Shown: positions 28,410 to 39,536 of the stretch, one piece after another
Layout: every line of letters begins with the position of its first letter
Position numbering within the stretch: the stretch's first letter is position 1
Assembly: GCF_012516315.1 (NCBI RefSeq)
Contig: NZ_CP051185.1
Location: 235,459-299,458, forward strand
DNA length: 64,000 nt
Direction of reading: 5' to 3'
From: Limnospira fusiformis SAG 85.79
Lineage (GTDB): Bacteria; Cyanobacteriota; Cyanobacteriia; Cyanobacteriales; Microcoleaceae
Notes under the pieces: generated by a model
Told to the model about the DNA's origin: nothing
Seen by the model: the letters and a program-made list of their open reading frames with translations, nothing else
Databases searched by the model: none
Position numbers and translations under genes: made by a program

Positions 28410-30053
28410 ATGGGGCTGAACTTTCAATGGTCTAGGTTCAAGTTAGCTGTACTTTCGGCGATCGCATTGGGGACTCATATTGCGATCGCTACCCCAGTGA
28501 AGGCAGCAGAAACAATTATAGTTCGCCAAGGGATTATGTCTCTCTCTCTGGCAATCGAAGATTTAGAAACATTAGCCAACACCGGAAAAGTTCCCCCCGG
28601 ACTCCGAGGTTATGAGCTGTTTCTGTCCCCCCAACAAAAACAACAAGTCCTGGGAGTCTTAAATTCTCAAGTAGGTATCCCACCCACCGCCGTCAGCAAT
28701 TTACTGACAACCCAAATTGGCGAAAACATCCTTGACGAAATTGCCACCATTACCCGCACTCAGGACCCCCAAACCCGAGGCGCAGACATTAAAACCGCCC
28801 TATTAGAAGCAGCCGAAAGCGAGTCTGGGTTATCAATACTAGGGTTTTTACAAAGCTACCCTAACCCAGAATTGAGAATTGATATCGATGTCGCCTTTGA
28901 TGTATTTAGTCGCCTCAACCGTTCTTTTTGGCAGACTCAGCAGTTTATGGTGGAAATAGTCCAACAATTAGGACCCACAGATGCTAATTTAACCCTCCCC
29001 CTAGACCCCACCCAACCGGGTCCTCACCAAGTGATCACCACTACCCATACTTTTGAGGATACAGCCAGAAACCGCACCATTGATGTAGATATTTACTGGT
29101 CAGAAGCCGTAACCAGCGATCGCCCTGTGGTACTGTTTACCCATGGTCGCGGTTCCGTTCGCAATGAATTACAATATGTAGCCCGCCACCTAGCATCTCA
29201 CGGCTATGCTTTCGTCACCTTAGAACATCCCGGGAGTAACCAGACCTATATTAACCAAAATCTGGCAATGCAACCACAGGAGTTGTTAGAACGTCCCCAG
29301 GATATTAGTTTTGTTCTCGATCAGTTAACTCAACTAACGCAAACTGGTGGAGTTATAGAACGTAGCCTTAATCCTAACCGCGTTTTAGTGATTGGTTATT
29401 CCCTCGGTGGTGGTACAGCTTTAACTATAGCTGGGGGAGAGTTTCAACTCGACTCCCTACGCCGACGCTGTCAGCAGGACGCAATCACTTTAAGTTCAGG
29501 ACAAATTACCCAATGTATCGCCACTGAACTACCAGGCGATCGCTATCGGCTATATGATCCCCGCATTAAAGCAGCGATCGCCCTTAATCCTACCGCATCG
29601 TTGCTTTTTGGTGAAACCGGACTAACTCAAATCCGAGTTCCCACCCTCATTTTCTCCACCTCCGCCGATAAACTCACCCCCGCCTTATCCGACCAAATCG
29701 CCATATTTCCCCAAATTCCCGCCCCCAAATGGTTAGTTGGGGTTTTGGGAGGAACCCACCTCAGCGCCAAAGACCCCGATTTTGTCTTAGATCAATCCCG
29801 CGTTCCCAGGACACCCCTATCTGGTGATGAGGTAGCAGGTATCGCCGCCGCCGATATCCAAAACTATGTAAAAGCCTTTACCCTAGCTATGGCTGCACAA
29901 CTGACACCAGAAGCCGAAAAATATCAAGTTTTTCTTACCCCAGAATACTTTGAGTTTATTTCTACCGATGCCTTTCCAGTGCGGCTACTCACGGAAATTC
30001 CCGAACCCATGCAGGTCCTGGTTGATTCATTTCTGGAAAACCAGTTACCGTGA
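28410..30053 (+). CDS. Exported alpha/beta hydrolase with N-terminal DUF1400-like domain
   Basis: A 547-aa protein. Residues 1-32 form a signal peptide (KLAVLSAIALGTHIAIATPVKA). Residues 33-150 resemble the DUF1400 domain of cyanobacterial hydrolases (GIMSLSLAIEDLETLANTGK). A catalytic alpha/beta hydrolase domain follows: oxyanion-region LFTHGRGS, nucleophile Ser in VIGYSLGGGTAL, Asp near STSADKLTP and His in GGTHLSAKDPDF. Related enzymes are lipase- or dienelactone-hydrolase-like; the substrate is unknown. It starts 35 bp after the truncated cotransporter. Confidence 0.8.
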   Translation: MGLNFQWSRFKLAVLSAIALGTHIAIATPVKAAETIIVRQGIMSLSLAIEDLETLANTGKVPPGLRGYELFLSPQQKQQVLGVLNSQVGIPPTAVSNLLTTQIGENILDEIATITRTQDPQTRGADIKTALLEAAESESGLSILGFLQSYPNPELRIDIDVAFDVFSRLNRSFWQTQQFMVEIVQQLGPTDANLTLPLDPTQPGPHQVITTTHTFEDTARNRTIDVDIYWSEAVTSDRPVVLFTHGRGSVRNELQYVARHLASHGYAFVTLEHPGSNQTYINQNLAMQPQELLERPQDISFVLDQLTQLTQTGGVIERSLNPNRVLVIGYSLGGGTALTIAGGEFQLDSLRRRCQQDAITLSSGQITQCIATELPGDRYRLYDPRIKAAIALNPTASLLFGETGLTQIRVPTLIFSTSADKLTPALSDQIAIFPQIPAPKWLVGVLGGTHLSAKDPDFVLDQSRVPRTPLSGDEVAGIAAADIQNYVKAFTLAMAAQLTPEAEKYQVFLTPEYFEFISTDAFPVRLLTEIPEPMQVLVDSFLENQLP

Positions 30054-30139
30054 GATATTCCCGACCCTGACTCTACCCCCACGAGGGGAGCATGATTTAA
30101 TCTCAAATTAGGTTAATATTTTAGGGCAATATGGTATAA

Positions 30140-30775
30140 GAAGCGAGAAGAGTTGAGGATAAACCTATTGCCAGATATGTCAAACCCAAGGAAGCGGCCC
30201 AAATCCTTGGAGTCCATGAAAGAACACTCCGCAGATGGGACGAAAATGGCTCAATCGAGACCATCAGAACCCCCGCTGGGCAACGACGATACAACGTTGA
30301 GTCATATACTGCTGCCAAATCAGGCAGTGACAAACGCAAAGTCGTTATCTATGCCAGAGTTAGTAGCCGCGCCCAGCAGTCCGACCTCAACCGACAGGTG
30401 GCCGCACTGTCCAACCTCTACCCCGAAGCAGAAGTCGTCTCAGAAATCGGAGGCGGGCTCAACTTCAAGGGAAAGAAAATGCTGGCCTGACTGGGACATC
30501 ATTTGTCAGGAGATGTCCGCATGGTTGTCATTGCCCACCAAGACCGATTGGCAAGGTTTGGATTTGACTTGTTTCGATGGCTCTGTGAGCAAAACAGGTG
30601 CTCACTCATGGTTCTCAACCAGACAAGTCTCAGTCCAGAACCAGAAATGGTTGAGGACATCCTCGCCATCCTCCACTGCTTCAGTTCCCGATTATACGGA
30701 CTGCGTAAATATAAAACTCAGGTCAAAGAAGATCCGGATTTACCCCAGCCCGGAGCTAAATCAAGTCTGGCGTAA
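30140..30775 (+). pseudogene. IS607-type serine recombinase (TnpA) pseudogene
   Basis: The frame reads KPKEAAQILGVHERTLRRWD (MerR-like HTH) then VVIYARVSSRAQQSDLNRQV, with the catalytic Ser in the ARVS motif, and later VVIAHQDRLARFGFDLFRWL. An in-frame TGA at 30488-30490 splits it, and no ATG opens the frame after the TAA at 30137. IS607 TnpA normally has about 200 residues and overlaps tnpB, as here. Confidence 0.8.
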
Positions 30776-31847
30776 ATGGCTGGCTGCTTGTCGGTATTGC
30801 TACAACCAAGCAATTGCATTATCTAGGAGTGGTAAACGACTAAGCAAGTTAAAGTTACGCAATAAAGTGATGCAGAGCGACTTGCCTGCATGGGTCAAAG
30901 AAACACCCGGCCATATTCGGCAGAATGCTATCTTTGATGCCTATCTCGCCTTTTCAGCCAGTCCTGGCGCCAGGTTTAGGAGCTGTCGGGATAGTTCTCA
31001 AGCCATCAAGTTTAACAATGCTAATTTCTCTTCAGGGAGTTGGTATCCAAGACTAACGAAAGGATTAACTTTCATGGTTTCCGAAGCTATCCCTAAAACT
31101 TGCGGGCAAGGGACTCAGTTGGTGTTTACCAAAGGTCGATGGTTGGCGATTTTCCCTGAACCAGTTGCCGTTACCCCAACTGACGCTACTGGCGTAATTG
31201 CATTAGACCCGGGCGTCCGAACTTTCATAACTGGGTTTGATGGTTCACGATTTCTGGAATTGGGCTCCGGGGATATTGGAGGCATTACTAGGCTATGTCA
31301 ACATTTGGATGATTTGATGAGCCGAATCGCCAAGGAACCCTGTCGTTCAAGAAGGCGACGGATGAGGCAAGCGGATCAACGAATGAGAACCAAAATCCGC
31401 AATCTAGTTGATGAAGCCCACAAACAAATTGCTCACTACTTGACTCACAACTACAGTATAATTTTTCTGCCGACCTTCGAGACTTCCAACATGGTTGCCA
31501 AGGTGAAGCGTCTAATCAAATCCAAGACTGCCCGCGCCATGCTGACATGGGCGCATTATCGATTCAAACTAACCCTGAGACATCAAGCCGAGATAACTGG
31601 AACCACAGTTGTAGATGTGACGGAAGAATACACCAGCAAAACCTGTACTCACTGTGGTCATGTGCATTCCCAGCTAGGTGGCTCAAAAGTGTTCCGATGT
31701 CCGGAGTGTGGGTTCACTCTACCCAGGGACTGGAACGGTGCTTTTGGAATCTTTCTAAAAGCTTTGCGGGATACCGCCTCTGTTACCTTAACGGGTAATA
31801 GTGCTATCGTCGCATTGTCCGGCCATAGCCGGATAAATGTCGCGTAA
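30711..31847 (+). CDS. tnpB: IS607-type TnpB
   Basis: TnpB similarity starts at about 30711 (KLRSKKIRIYPSPELNQVW), overlapping the end of tnpA. The open frame extends to 30153, but that part is the out-of-frame shadow of tnpA. RuvC-I Asp is in ALDPGVRTFITGFDG, RuvC-II Glu in LPTFETSNMV, the zinc finger in CTHCGH and CPECGF, and RuvC-III Asp in RDWNGAFGIF, so the nuclease looks complete. No ATG, GTG or TTG opens the expected N-terminus, so the start may be damaged. A 3' fragment of a close relative lies at 23398. Confidence 0.75.
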   Translation: MKLRSKKIRIYPSPELNQVWRKWLAACRYCYNQAIALSRSGKRLSKLKLRNKVMQSDLPAWVKETPGHIRQNAIFDAYLAFSASPGARFRSCRDSSQAIKFNNANFSSGSWYPRLTKGLTFMVSEAIPKTCGQGTQLVFTKGRWLAIFPEPVAVTPTDATGVIALDPGVRTFITGFDGSRFLELGSGDIGGITRLCQHLDDLMSRIAKEPCRSRRRRMRQADQRMRTKIRNLVDEAHKQIAHYLTHNYSIIFLPTFETSNMVAKVKRLIKSKTARAMLTWAHYRFKLTLRHQAEITGTTVVDVTEEYTSKTCTHCGHVHSQLGGSKVFRCPECGFTLPRDWNGAFGIFLKALRDTASVTLTGNSAIVALSGHSRINVA

Positions 31848-31875
31848 ATGTATCAGGGGGCTTTCCGGCTAACAG

Positions 31876-32166
31876 CTAAACCTTACCAAAATGGTAGCTA
31901 GTGTGAGCCCCATTAGGGTAGAGAAAAGTGCAAACCACAGAGACATCAGGGTTATAAGTAATTAGCATCTCTTGCAATTTCATCTGTTTCCAATCGGATA
32001 GCATGGAATCAAGACTACTCATGGGACGATATTGGAATTGCCATTCTTCCAACTCTGTCGAGTTATTCTCCAACTGGCGCAACAGCACCACTGTTCCTTT
32101 TTCCCCACTGTTTTTATAGCCGCGATCGCCGATTTCCGATATTTTATCGGCATTGGCTTCAATCAC
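31876..32166 (-). CDS. Hypothetical protein, probable C-terminal part of a split gene
   Basis: A 96-aa soluble protein (IEANADKISEIGDRGYKNSG...YNPDVSVVCTFLYPNG) of no recognised family. A GTG start at 32166 with GGAG 7 bases upstream is possible. However, beyond the inserted 316-bp element, at 32603, there is an ATG with MADVLETPEQQI on the same strand and no other gene for it. I infer that the element split one gene of about 110-115 residues. Confidence 0.45.
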   Translation of the reverse strand: MIEANADKISEIGDRGYKNSGEKGTVVLLRQLENNSTELEEWQFQYRPMSSLDSMLSDWKQMKLQEMLITYNPDVSVVCTFLYPNGAHTSYHFGKV

Positions 32167-32249
32167 GTAAAACTCCTGGGAGGGTTGGAAGCTCCGTGAT
32201 TGATCACGGAGAGGAAAACCGACTCAAGCGGCTGACCGCCGCCAGCACC

Positions 32250-32565
32250 CCCTTGCGGGGTGGAGGGGTATGGTTGCCCCTCCATGGAGCTATGGTTGGC
32301 TCCGACTCCCTTGCGGGGTAATGTTTGCGCTTGCGCTAACGCGCACGCTGCGCGAACGCCAATGTTCAGAGTCGGTACTATCCAAATCGCACGTCCTTAA
32401 CCCCTTAGAGATGTTTAACGATTCGGTTCTAGGGCCTGGAACTAGCACGCATTCCCGGGTAGGAACTTTAACTCTTGCTCTGAACGGAGCCAGTTAAGGC
32501 TATAGCTGGTCAGCTACCTGAAAGGGGGGCACGAAGCCCCCGTGCTTCAGCCGGGGGTGCTGACT
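32250..32565 (+). mobile_element. 316-bp non-autonomous IS200/IS605-like element, copy 2
   Basis: It is the same length as, and appears identical to, the complement of 35275-35590. It runs from CCCTTGCGGGGTGG to the hairpin CCCCCGTGCTTCAGCCGGGGG and TGCTGACT. It has no transposase; its 75-aa internal frame is probably not a gene. The 3' hairpin resembles right ends of tnpB elements. It interrupts a minus-strand gene. Confidence 0.6.
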
Positions 32566-32603
32566 GCAATTTGTTGTTCGGGAGTTTCTAAAACATCAGC
32601 CAT
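32566..32603 (-). pseudogene. N-terminal fragment (MADVLETPEQQI) of the split gene
   Basis: The minus-strand ATG at 32603, with a HIP1 site just upstream, opens a frame of about 12 residues that runs straight into the right end of the 316-bp element. See the entry at 31876-32166 for the likely remainder. Confidence 0.4.
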
Positions 32604-32849
32604 AGTAATTCGCGATCGCCTCATCAGATCATCGAAGCCTTGCCCCTGGTAGGACTTAGGCTCGTAAACCCAGCCAGCACTGACCGTGCGGGGTGCTGAA
32701 AGGTTAACATAGAACTATCATCAGGAAACCCGAAACCGGAAACAGGGAAGAGGCATTCCTGGCATCTACCGTGAGATATAGTACATTGGCTATATCTATA
32801 TTCCACCAATGTCAGTAACCCCACTAAATCTTAGCCCCAATCAGTTAAT

Positions 32850-33083
32850 ATGACTCCTAAAAAAATTCTCGGGCTGATAGTGTTCGCCCTAATTGTTACC
32901 TTTATTACCTCTGCTGATGGTTTTACCTTCCTACCCGACCCAGTGCGGGGCGCTAGTAAAACCAGCCGCGAATTTTTAATTGGGCTGGTTCCCGACTGGC
33001 TAACCCCCCGTAATTTCAACGAAGAACGGGAAAGGGATGTCGAACAGTTACAGAATACCACGCCAGCCAATAGCGGTAATTAA
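32850..33083 (+). CDS. Small single-pass membrane protein, uncharacterised
   Basis: 77 aa: one hydrophobic segment (LGLIVFALIVTFITSADGF, residues 7-25), then a basic/acidic soluble tail with RNFNEERERDVEQL. It looks like an exported or membrane-anchored peptide. It is convergent with ilvC, 52 bp away. I recognise no family. Confidence 0.55.
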   Translation: MTPKKILGLIVFALIVTFITSADGFTFLPDPVRGASKTSREFLIGLVPDWLTPRNFNEERERDVEQLQNTTPANSGN

Positions 33084-33135
33084 GGCAAAAAGTCAGCCGA
33101 GCAATAACTGAGGGACTCTCTCCCCCAGAGTATCA

Positions 33136-35274
<2,139 letters not shown>

Positions 35275-35590
35275 AGTCAGCACCCCCGGCTGAAGCACGG
35301 GGGCTTCGTGCCCCCCTTTCAGGTAGCTGACCAGCTATAGCCTTAACTGGCTCCGTTCAGAGCAAGAGTTAAAGTTCCTACCCGGGAATGCGTGCTAGTT
35401 CCAGGCCCTAGAACCGAATCGTTAAACATCTCTAAGGGGTTAAGGACGTGCGATTTGGATAGTACCGACTCTGAACATTGGCGTTCGCGCAGCGTGCGCG
35501 TTAGCGCAAGCGCAAACATTACCCCGCAAGGGAGTCGGAGCCAACCATAGCTCCATGGAGGGGCAACCATACCCCTCCACCCCGCAAGGG
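35275..35590 (-). mobile_element. 316-bp non-autonomous IS200/IS605-like element, copy 3
   Basis: Inverted copy of 32250-32565 with the same two boundaries (AGTCAGCACCCCCGG and CCCCGCAAGGG). Both copies encode the same 75-aa frame, which is unlikely to be a protein. The two lie about 2.7 kb apart with ilvC between them. Confidence 0.6.
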
Positions 35591-35725
35591 TTCAACCTTT
35601 ACCAACCCCGCAGGATCTACGCTTATGGCTATCGAATGGGCAATTTCGGGGGTATTTAACCCGGCTCAATTGCTGCTCCTATCCCAACCCACCCACAAGG
35701 GGATGGTGTTTCTCGGAGGAAGATC

Positions 35726-36010
35726 ATGAAAAAACCTTCACAGTTGACACGGCTGATTTGGGATTTCTATCGAGAAAACGAAGCCGAATTGCAACAGCTT
35801 AGACCCTTGGGACAGTGTAAAGTCTATAGGCGGTGGGGTGTTTTGCATATTCAGTGCGTGAACAAGGACATCGCAGAGGCTGTGAAATCTTCCCGATCGC
35901 TAATTCAGGAACCTGTTGTTCTGATGCGACTGGCTCATAAAATTAAAATATCCGTTAAGAATACAACGGTGGCTGTGTTTGATGTTAATTGGGACACTAT
36001 CATTGCCTAG
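35726..36010 (+). CDS. Small conserved hypothetical protein
   Basis: 94 aa, soluble, basic N-terminal half (KKPSQLTRLIWDFYRENEAE) and a beta-rich C-terminal half (KISVKNTTVAVFDVNWD). GGAGGAAGATC gives a strong ribosome site before the ATG. A clear terminator follows at 36035. No known motif. Confidence 0.65.
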   Translation: MKKPSQLTRLIWDFYRENEAELQQLRPLGQCKVYRRWGVLHIQCVNKDIAEAVKSSRSLIQEPVVLMRLAHKIKISVKNTTVAVFDVNWDTIIA

Positions 36011-36034
36011 AACCTTTTGGCAACCCATAATCTA

Positions 36035-36073
36035 GTCCCTACGGTCATCGGATTGTAGGGACTTTGTTTTTTT
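36035..36073 (+). terminator. Rho-independent terminator
   Basis: GTCCCTAC (36035-36042) pairs with GTAGGGAC (36055-36062), followed by TTTGTTTTTTT. It ends the 94-aa gene transcript. Confidence 0.9.
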
Positions 36074-36150
36074 CACAATTTTTTCTCAAATTTCCCGGAG
36101 TGCTTCATCTGTGACGGGAATAGGAAAAAGTAGATGCACCCTGATGGTTT

Positions 36151-36179
36151 TCCCCTGGCTTCGGCTGGGGGATTTTTTT
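36151..36179 (+). terminator. Second hairpin with T-run
   Basis: TCCCC and GGGGA arms around CTTCGG, followed by seven T. Located between convergent genes; it would also stop leakage past the first terminator. Confidence 0.65.
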
Positions 36180-36276
36180 GCCAAATAGTGGACGGTTGCC
36201 AATTTTAAGGCGATCGCCACCTTAACCGAGCGATCGCCTTCACCAACATCTCAAATGATCAGCAGCTTTCCATCTA

Positions 36277-38172
36277 TTAGGTGGGAACAGGTGAGAAACC
36301 ATTATTATCACCTATCGATTGAGAAGCATTAGCCGATTTTTTGCCGTTGCGTAAATCCTTTTGAATGGAGATAGCTTTTCCCAAAGAAGCGATCGCCTCC
36401 TGATATTTTTTCAGTCGGGACAATAAAGCGCCCCTGTGTCGCCAACTTTCCGCATGATCTGGCTTTAAAGCAATCGCCGTATCAAAACAAGCGATCGCAT
36501 CATCATGTTGTTCCATTTTCTCTAAACAGATTCCCCGTTGACACCAAGCCTGATAAGCATCTGGCTGTAAAGCAATCACCCGATCCCAATTAGCCAGCGC
36601 CTGTTCATACTGTTTTAAAGCCGTTAAAATCTCACCTCGCCCCATCCAAGCCTCATAGCTATCCGATTTCAGGCTAATCGCCCGATCATAACAAATCACA
36701 GCCTCTTCATAACGTGCTAATTTTACCAAAACTCCCCCCTGAGAAATCCAAAGTTCTGGCTCCTTAGAATTCAGAGATATCGCCTGTTCATAGCAAGATA
36801 GCGCCTCCGAATATTGATGAATATGACATAAAGCCATCCCTCGATTTGCCCAAATATCAAACTGACCTGGATTAATTTGAATCGCCCGATCATAAGATGA
36901 TATAGCTTCCTGATAGCGTTTTAATTGACTTAAAACATTACCGCGATTATGCCAAGTTTCATAATGATTGGCTTCCAGCCTAATCGCCCGATCATAAGAA
37001 TCCAAAGCCTGCTCATACTTCTGAAATTTACGCAGTAAAGCCCCCCGATTGTGCCAAACCGCATAATCATTAGGCTCAATCTTTAACGCCTGATTATAGG
37101 CTTCCAGAGCCGGGGAATAGCGTTTTAACCGCACCAAAACATTACCCCGATTATACCAAGCATCTGAGCGCTGAGGCTGAATTTTTAAAGCCCGATCATA
37201 ACACTCCAAAGCCTGCGAATATTGTTGTAGGCGCACCAAAGCATTACCCTTTTGATACCAAGCCTCATCTAAATCAGGGTTAATTTCCAAAGCGCGATCG
37301 CAAGCTGCGATCGCTTGTTTATATTGACGTTCATTAATTAACGCTTCCCCCTTTTTGAGGAAATCATCCGCAATTAAAGGCTGAGAAGTGGGGGGATGCT
37401 TAGGAGGTAATGGATGATTAGATGTAGATTTCGAGGGTAGTTGAGACATAGGCGGCGCAGGAACTGGTACCCCTGGCGGCTCCACCTGTTCCATTGTCTG
37501 ATTTCTATAATTTTGCAGCTCCATCATCATCTCTTGTACCTGTCTCAGATACTGTAGCTTCAGATGTTCTAGTTCTTGAATAGAAGCCTTAGAAGCCTCA
37601 ACCTCTTTTCTTAAAAACTGAATATACTTTTGTGCTACTCTCACCTGAATTTCTAAATCTTTAACCAATTTTTTAGATTGATAATTAGAAGATTTTAGTT
37701 GTGATTCTAAACCATCAAACTTATCTAATCTTTTGTTAGTTTCCGTCACCAACTCTCGAATCACCAAGCGCCGCACTAACCAGAAAAACATCAAAGTTAA
37801 AGTGGGCGACAAAGTAGAAATTAACAGCAAAGTATTAAGTAATATAACCGTGTAGCCAAATTCAGAAGTACCCACAGAAGGACTCACCTTCGCCACTGAC
37901 AAAGCTGGGGAAGCTGAAGCTATAAATACCACCTCATCTGTTGTTAATGATGAATCCTCGGCTAATTCTGGCTGACTCCAAGTTTCCGGGGCGCTAACAG
38001 TCGCAGTAAGTTCAGCTTGGCTAATTTCGATATCAATTTCATCAACCAAATTTTCCGTATCAGAAACCGGATTATAACTAGATGTTACATTAGGGGCAGC
38101 AGTTGCCTGATTTACCGATTCGTTAGCTGCAAGCGCAGTCAGAGTCAACAGTGTTAGGGTCGATAGCCTCAT
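36277..38172 (-). CDS. Membrane-anchored TPR protein
   Basis: A 631-aa protein. A signal-like N-terminus (LSTLTLLTLTALAA), an acidic region, one transmembrane segment at about residues 107-133 (YTVILLNTLLLISTLSPTLT), a helical coiled-coil region at about 140-225, a proline-rich linker, then about ten TPR units of 34 residues from about residue 270 to 610 (repeated AWYNRGN and ALECYDRALKIQP patterns). It is likely a scaffold at the plasma or thylakoid membrane. The repeats cause blocks of similar DNA through 36350-37350. Confidence 0.8.
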   Translation of the reverse strand: MRLSTLTLLTLTALAANESVNQATAAPNVTSSYNPVSDTENLVDEIDIEISQAELTATVSAPETWSQPELAEDSSLTTDEVVFIASASPALSVAKVSPSVGTSEFGYTVILLNTLLLISTLSPTLTLMFFWLVRRLVIRELVTETNKRLDKFDGLESQLKSSNYQSKKLVKDLEIQVRVAQKYIQFLRKEVEASKASIQELEHLKLQYLRQVQEMMMELQNYRNQTMEQVEPPGVPVPAPPMSQLPSKSTSNHPLPPKHPPTSQPLIADDFLKKGEALINERQYKQAIAACDRALEINPDLDEAWYQKGNALVRLQQYSQALECYDRALKIQPQRSDAWYNRGNVLVRLKRYSPALEAYNQALKIEPNDYAVWHNRGALLRKFQKYEQALDSYDRAIRLEANHYETWHNRGNVLSQLKRYQEAISSYDRAIQINPGQFDIWANRGMALCHIHQYSEALSCYEQAISLNSKEPELWISQGGVLVKLARYEEAVICYDRAISLKSDSYEAWMGRGEILTALKQYEQALANWDRVIALQPDAYQAWCQRGICLEKMEQHDDAIACFDTAIALKPDHAESWRHRGALLSRLKKYQEAIASLGKAISIQKDLRNGKKSANASQSIGDNNGFSPVPT

Positions 38173-38455
38173 GGATATAACTCACTCTTGCTTGATGATT
38201 AGGGGGATGGATAACGGATAGCTAAATAGTGACTCCCCCCCCCGGTTTAATATCCTTTAAACTCAGGGAGAGTGTCTTAGCTAGTTCATAATTACAACCC
38301 AATTTTTACAGGTCAGGAAATTGACAGTTATAATCTAGGGAGTTCAGGATGGGTGAAGACGAGATCCTGTTCCTAACCCATCATCAAAGTTCCAGGTAGC
38401 AATGGCAGCCCCGACCCTCCGGGAAAAACTATGGGTTCGGATTTTATATAAACAT

Positions 38456-38483
38456 CAAAAAAAGCAGGCAAAATACCTGCTTT
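38456..38483 (-). terminator. Rho-independent terminator of the PTPS-like gene
   Basis: On the minus strand AAAGCAGG, loop TATTTTG, CCTGCTTT, then further T. Located 45-70 bp after the stop of the gene at 38528. Confidence 0.85.
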
Positions 38484-38527
38484 GTCTCTGGAAAAATTCA
38501 GCTAATTGATATCCGTTGGGATATCCC

Positions 38528-39400
38528 TTATACACCTACTGCTACCGGTTCTCGATTGGCGGCGAGATGGGGTTGGTGTTCCGATGTTGTGCAGTATACC
38601 TCACAGGAATTGTTAGGGCTTTCAATCAACTTGATTTTATGGAGATGCGCTCCTAATTCATCAATGGGATTTTGCAGCAAGTCACGGATATAAACCGCAA
38701 TATTTTCAGCCGTTGGTACTACCTTAGCAAAGTAGGGGATATCTTTGTTGAGGAAAGTATGATCGAAGGGTTCAACCACATAATCATCGATCGCCTTCTG
38801 CACAGCCCCTAAATCCGCAATCATACCCGTCCGGGGGTCAATTTGACCACGAATAGTCACTTCTAGGTGATAATTGTGTCCGTGACCGTGAGGGCGGGCG
38901 CATTTGCCATAAATTTTGGAGTTATCCTCATCACTCAGGAGAGGGTGAGCTAGTCGATGAGCCGCGCTAAAGTGGGTGCTGATGGTTAGATATGCTTCCA
39001 TGGAGTTTCCTTGATAATCTGCCCAAAGTTGGGGGTGTTCAAATAGTTGAATGTTGGTTAGGGGTAAATGGGGGGCTAGACGATGCCAGATTAAATAAGC
39101 CAGAAATTCAGTTGTGGGTAGGGTGTCCTGAAATTCCGGCCATGCTTCATTCAGGAATGAAAAATCTAGAGGTTCGGTAACTTCACTTCTGATGGTATGT
39201 TTGACGTTCGACAGGTTAAGTACCATGCCATATTCGTCTAGTTCCCCCACCATTGAAACATACAGGACATAATTATGGCCGTGACCGGGGGCGCGGGCTG
39301 TTTGTCCAAATTTGGCAAAATTTTCGGCTTCGCTCAGTTCTGGCAACCAGTAACGGTGACTGGCTGAAAACTGGGCGCGACGGGTGATCAGGCATTGCAT
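38528..39400 (-). CDS. Tandem 6-pyruvoyl-tetrahydropterin synthase/QueD-like protein
   Basis: 290 aa with two PTPS-type domains in tandem; single-domain enzymes have about 120-150 residues. Domain 1 (residues 1-125): FSASHRYWLPEL and ARAPGHGHNYVLYV. Domain 2 (about 135-275): FSAAHRLAHPLL and GKCARPHGHGHNYHLEV. Both keep the three zinc His. The nucleophilic Cys before the HGH motif is present in domain 2 (GKCARPHGH) but replaced in domain 1 (GQTARAPGH). Domain 1 may be structural. The substrate could be dihydroneopterin triphosphate in pterin or queuosine synthesis. Confidence 0.8.
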   Translation of the reverse strand: MQCLITRRAQFSASHRYWLPELSEAENFAKFGQTARAPGHGHNYVLYVSMVGELDEYGMVLNLSNVKHTIRSEVTEPLDFSFLNEAWPEFQDTLPTTEFLAYLIWHRLAPHLPLTNIQLFEHPQLWADYQGNSMEAYLTISTHFSAAHRLAHPLLSDEDNSKIYGKCARPHGHGHNYHLEVTIRGQIDPRTGMIADLGAVQKAIDDYVVEPFDHTFLNKDIPYFAKVVPTAENIAVYIRDLLQNPIDELGAHLHKIKLIESPNNSCEVYCTTSEHQPHLAANREPVAVGV

Positions 39401-39536
39401 AAATGCAGGTTAATTTTTGCTTGTTAAGTTCTGTTAACTAATGTAGTCGGTTTCGGAATTTTTTTCAACCTCGATCCCGATGGTATGATGATCTGCTCAA
39501 GAAATTATGGCGATCGCTCTCTGGTTAAAGGACTGG

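Noticed and set aside
30153..30710. N-terminal extension of the tnpB frame to a 564-aa protein
   Set aside because: The extension is the out-of-frame reading of the overlapping tnpA gene; TnpB similarity starts at about 30711.
32270..32497. 75-aa ORF, identical at 35343-35570
   Set aside because: It lies within the non-autonomous 316-bp element; composition (RTLRERQCSES etc.) reflects GC-rich hairpins, with no ribosome site.
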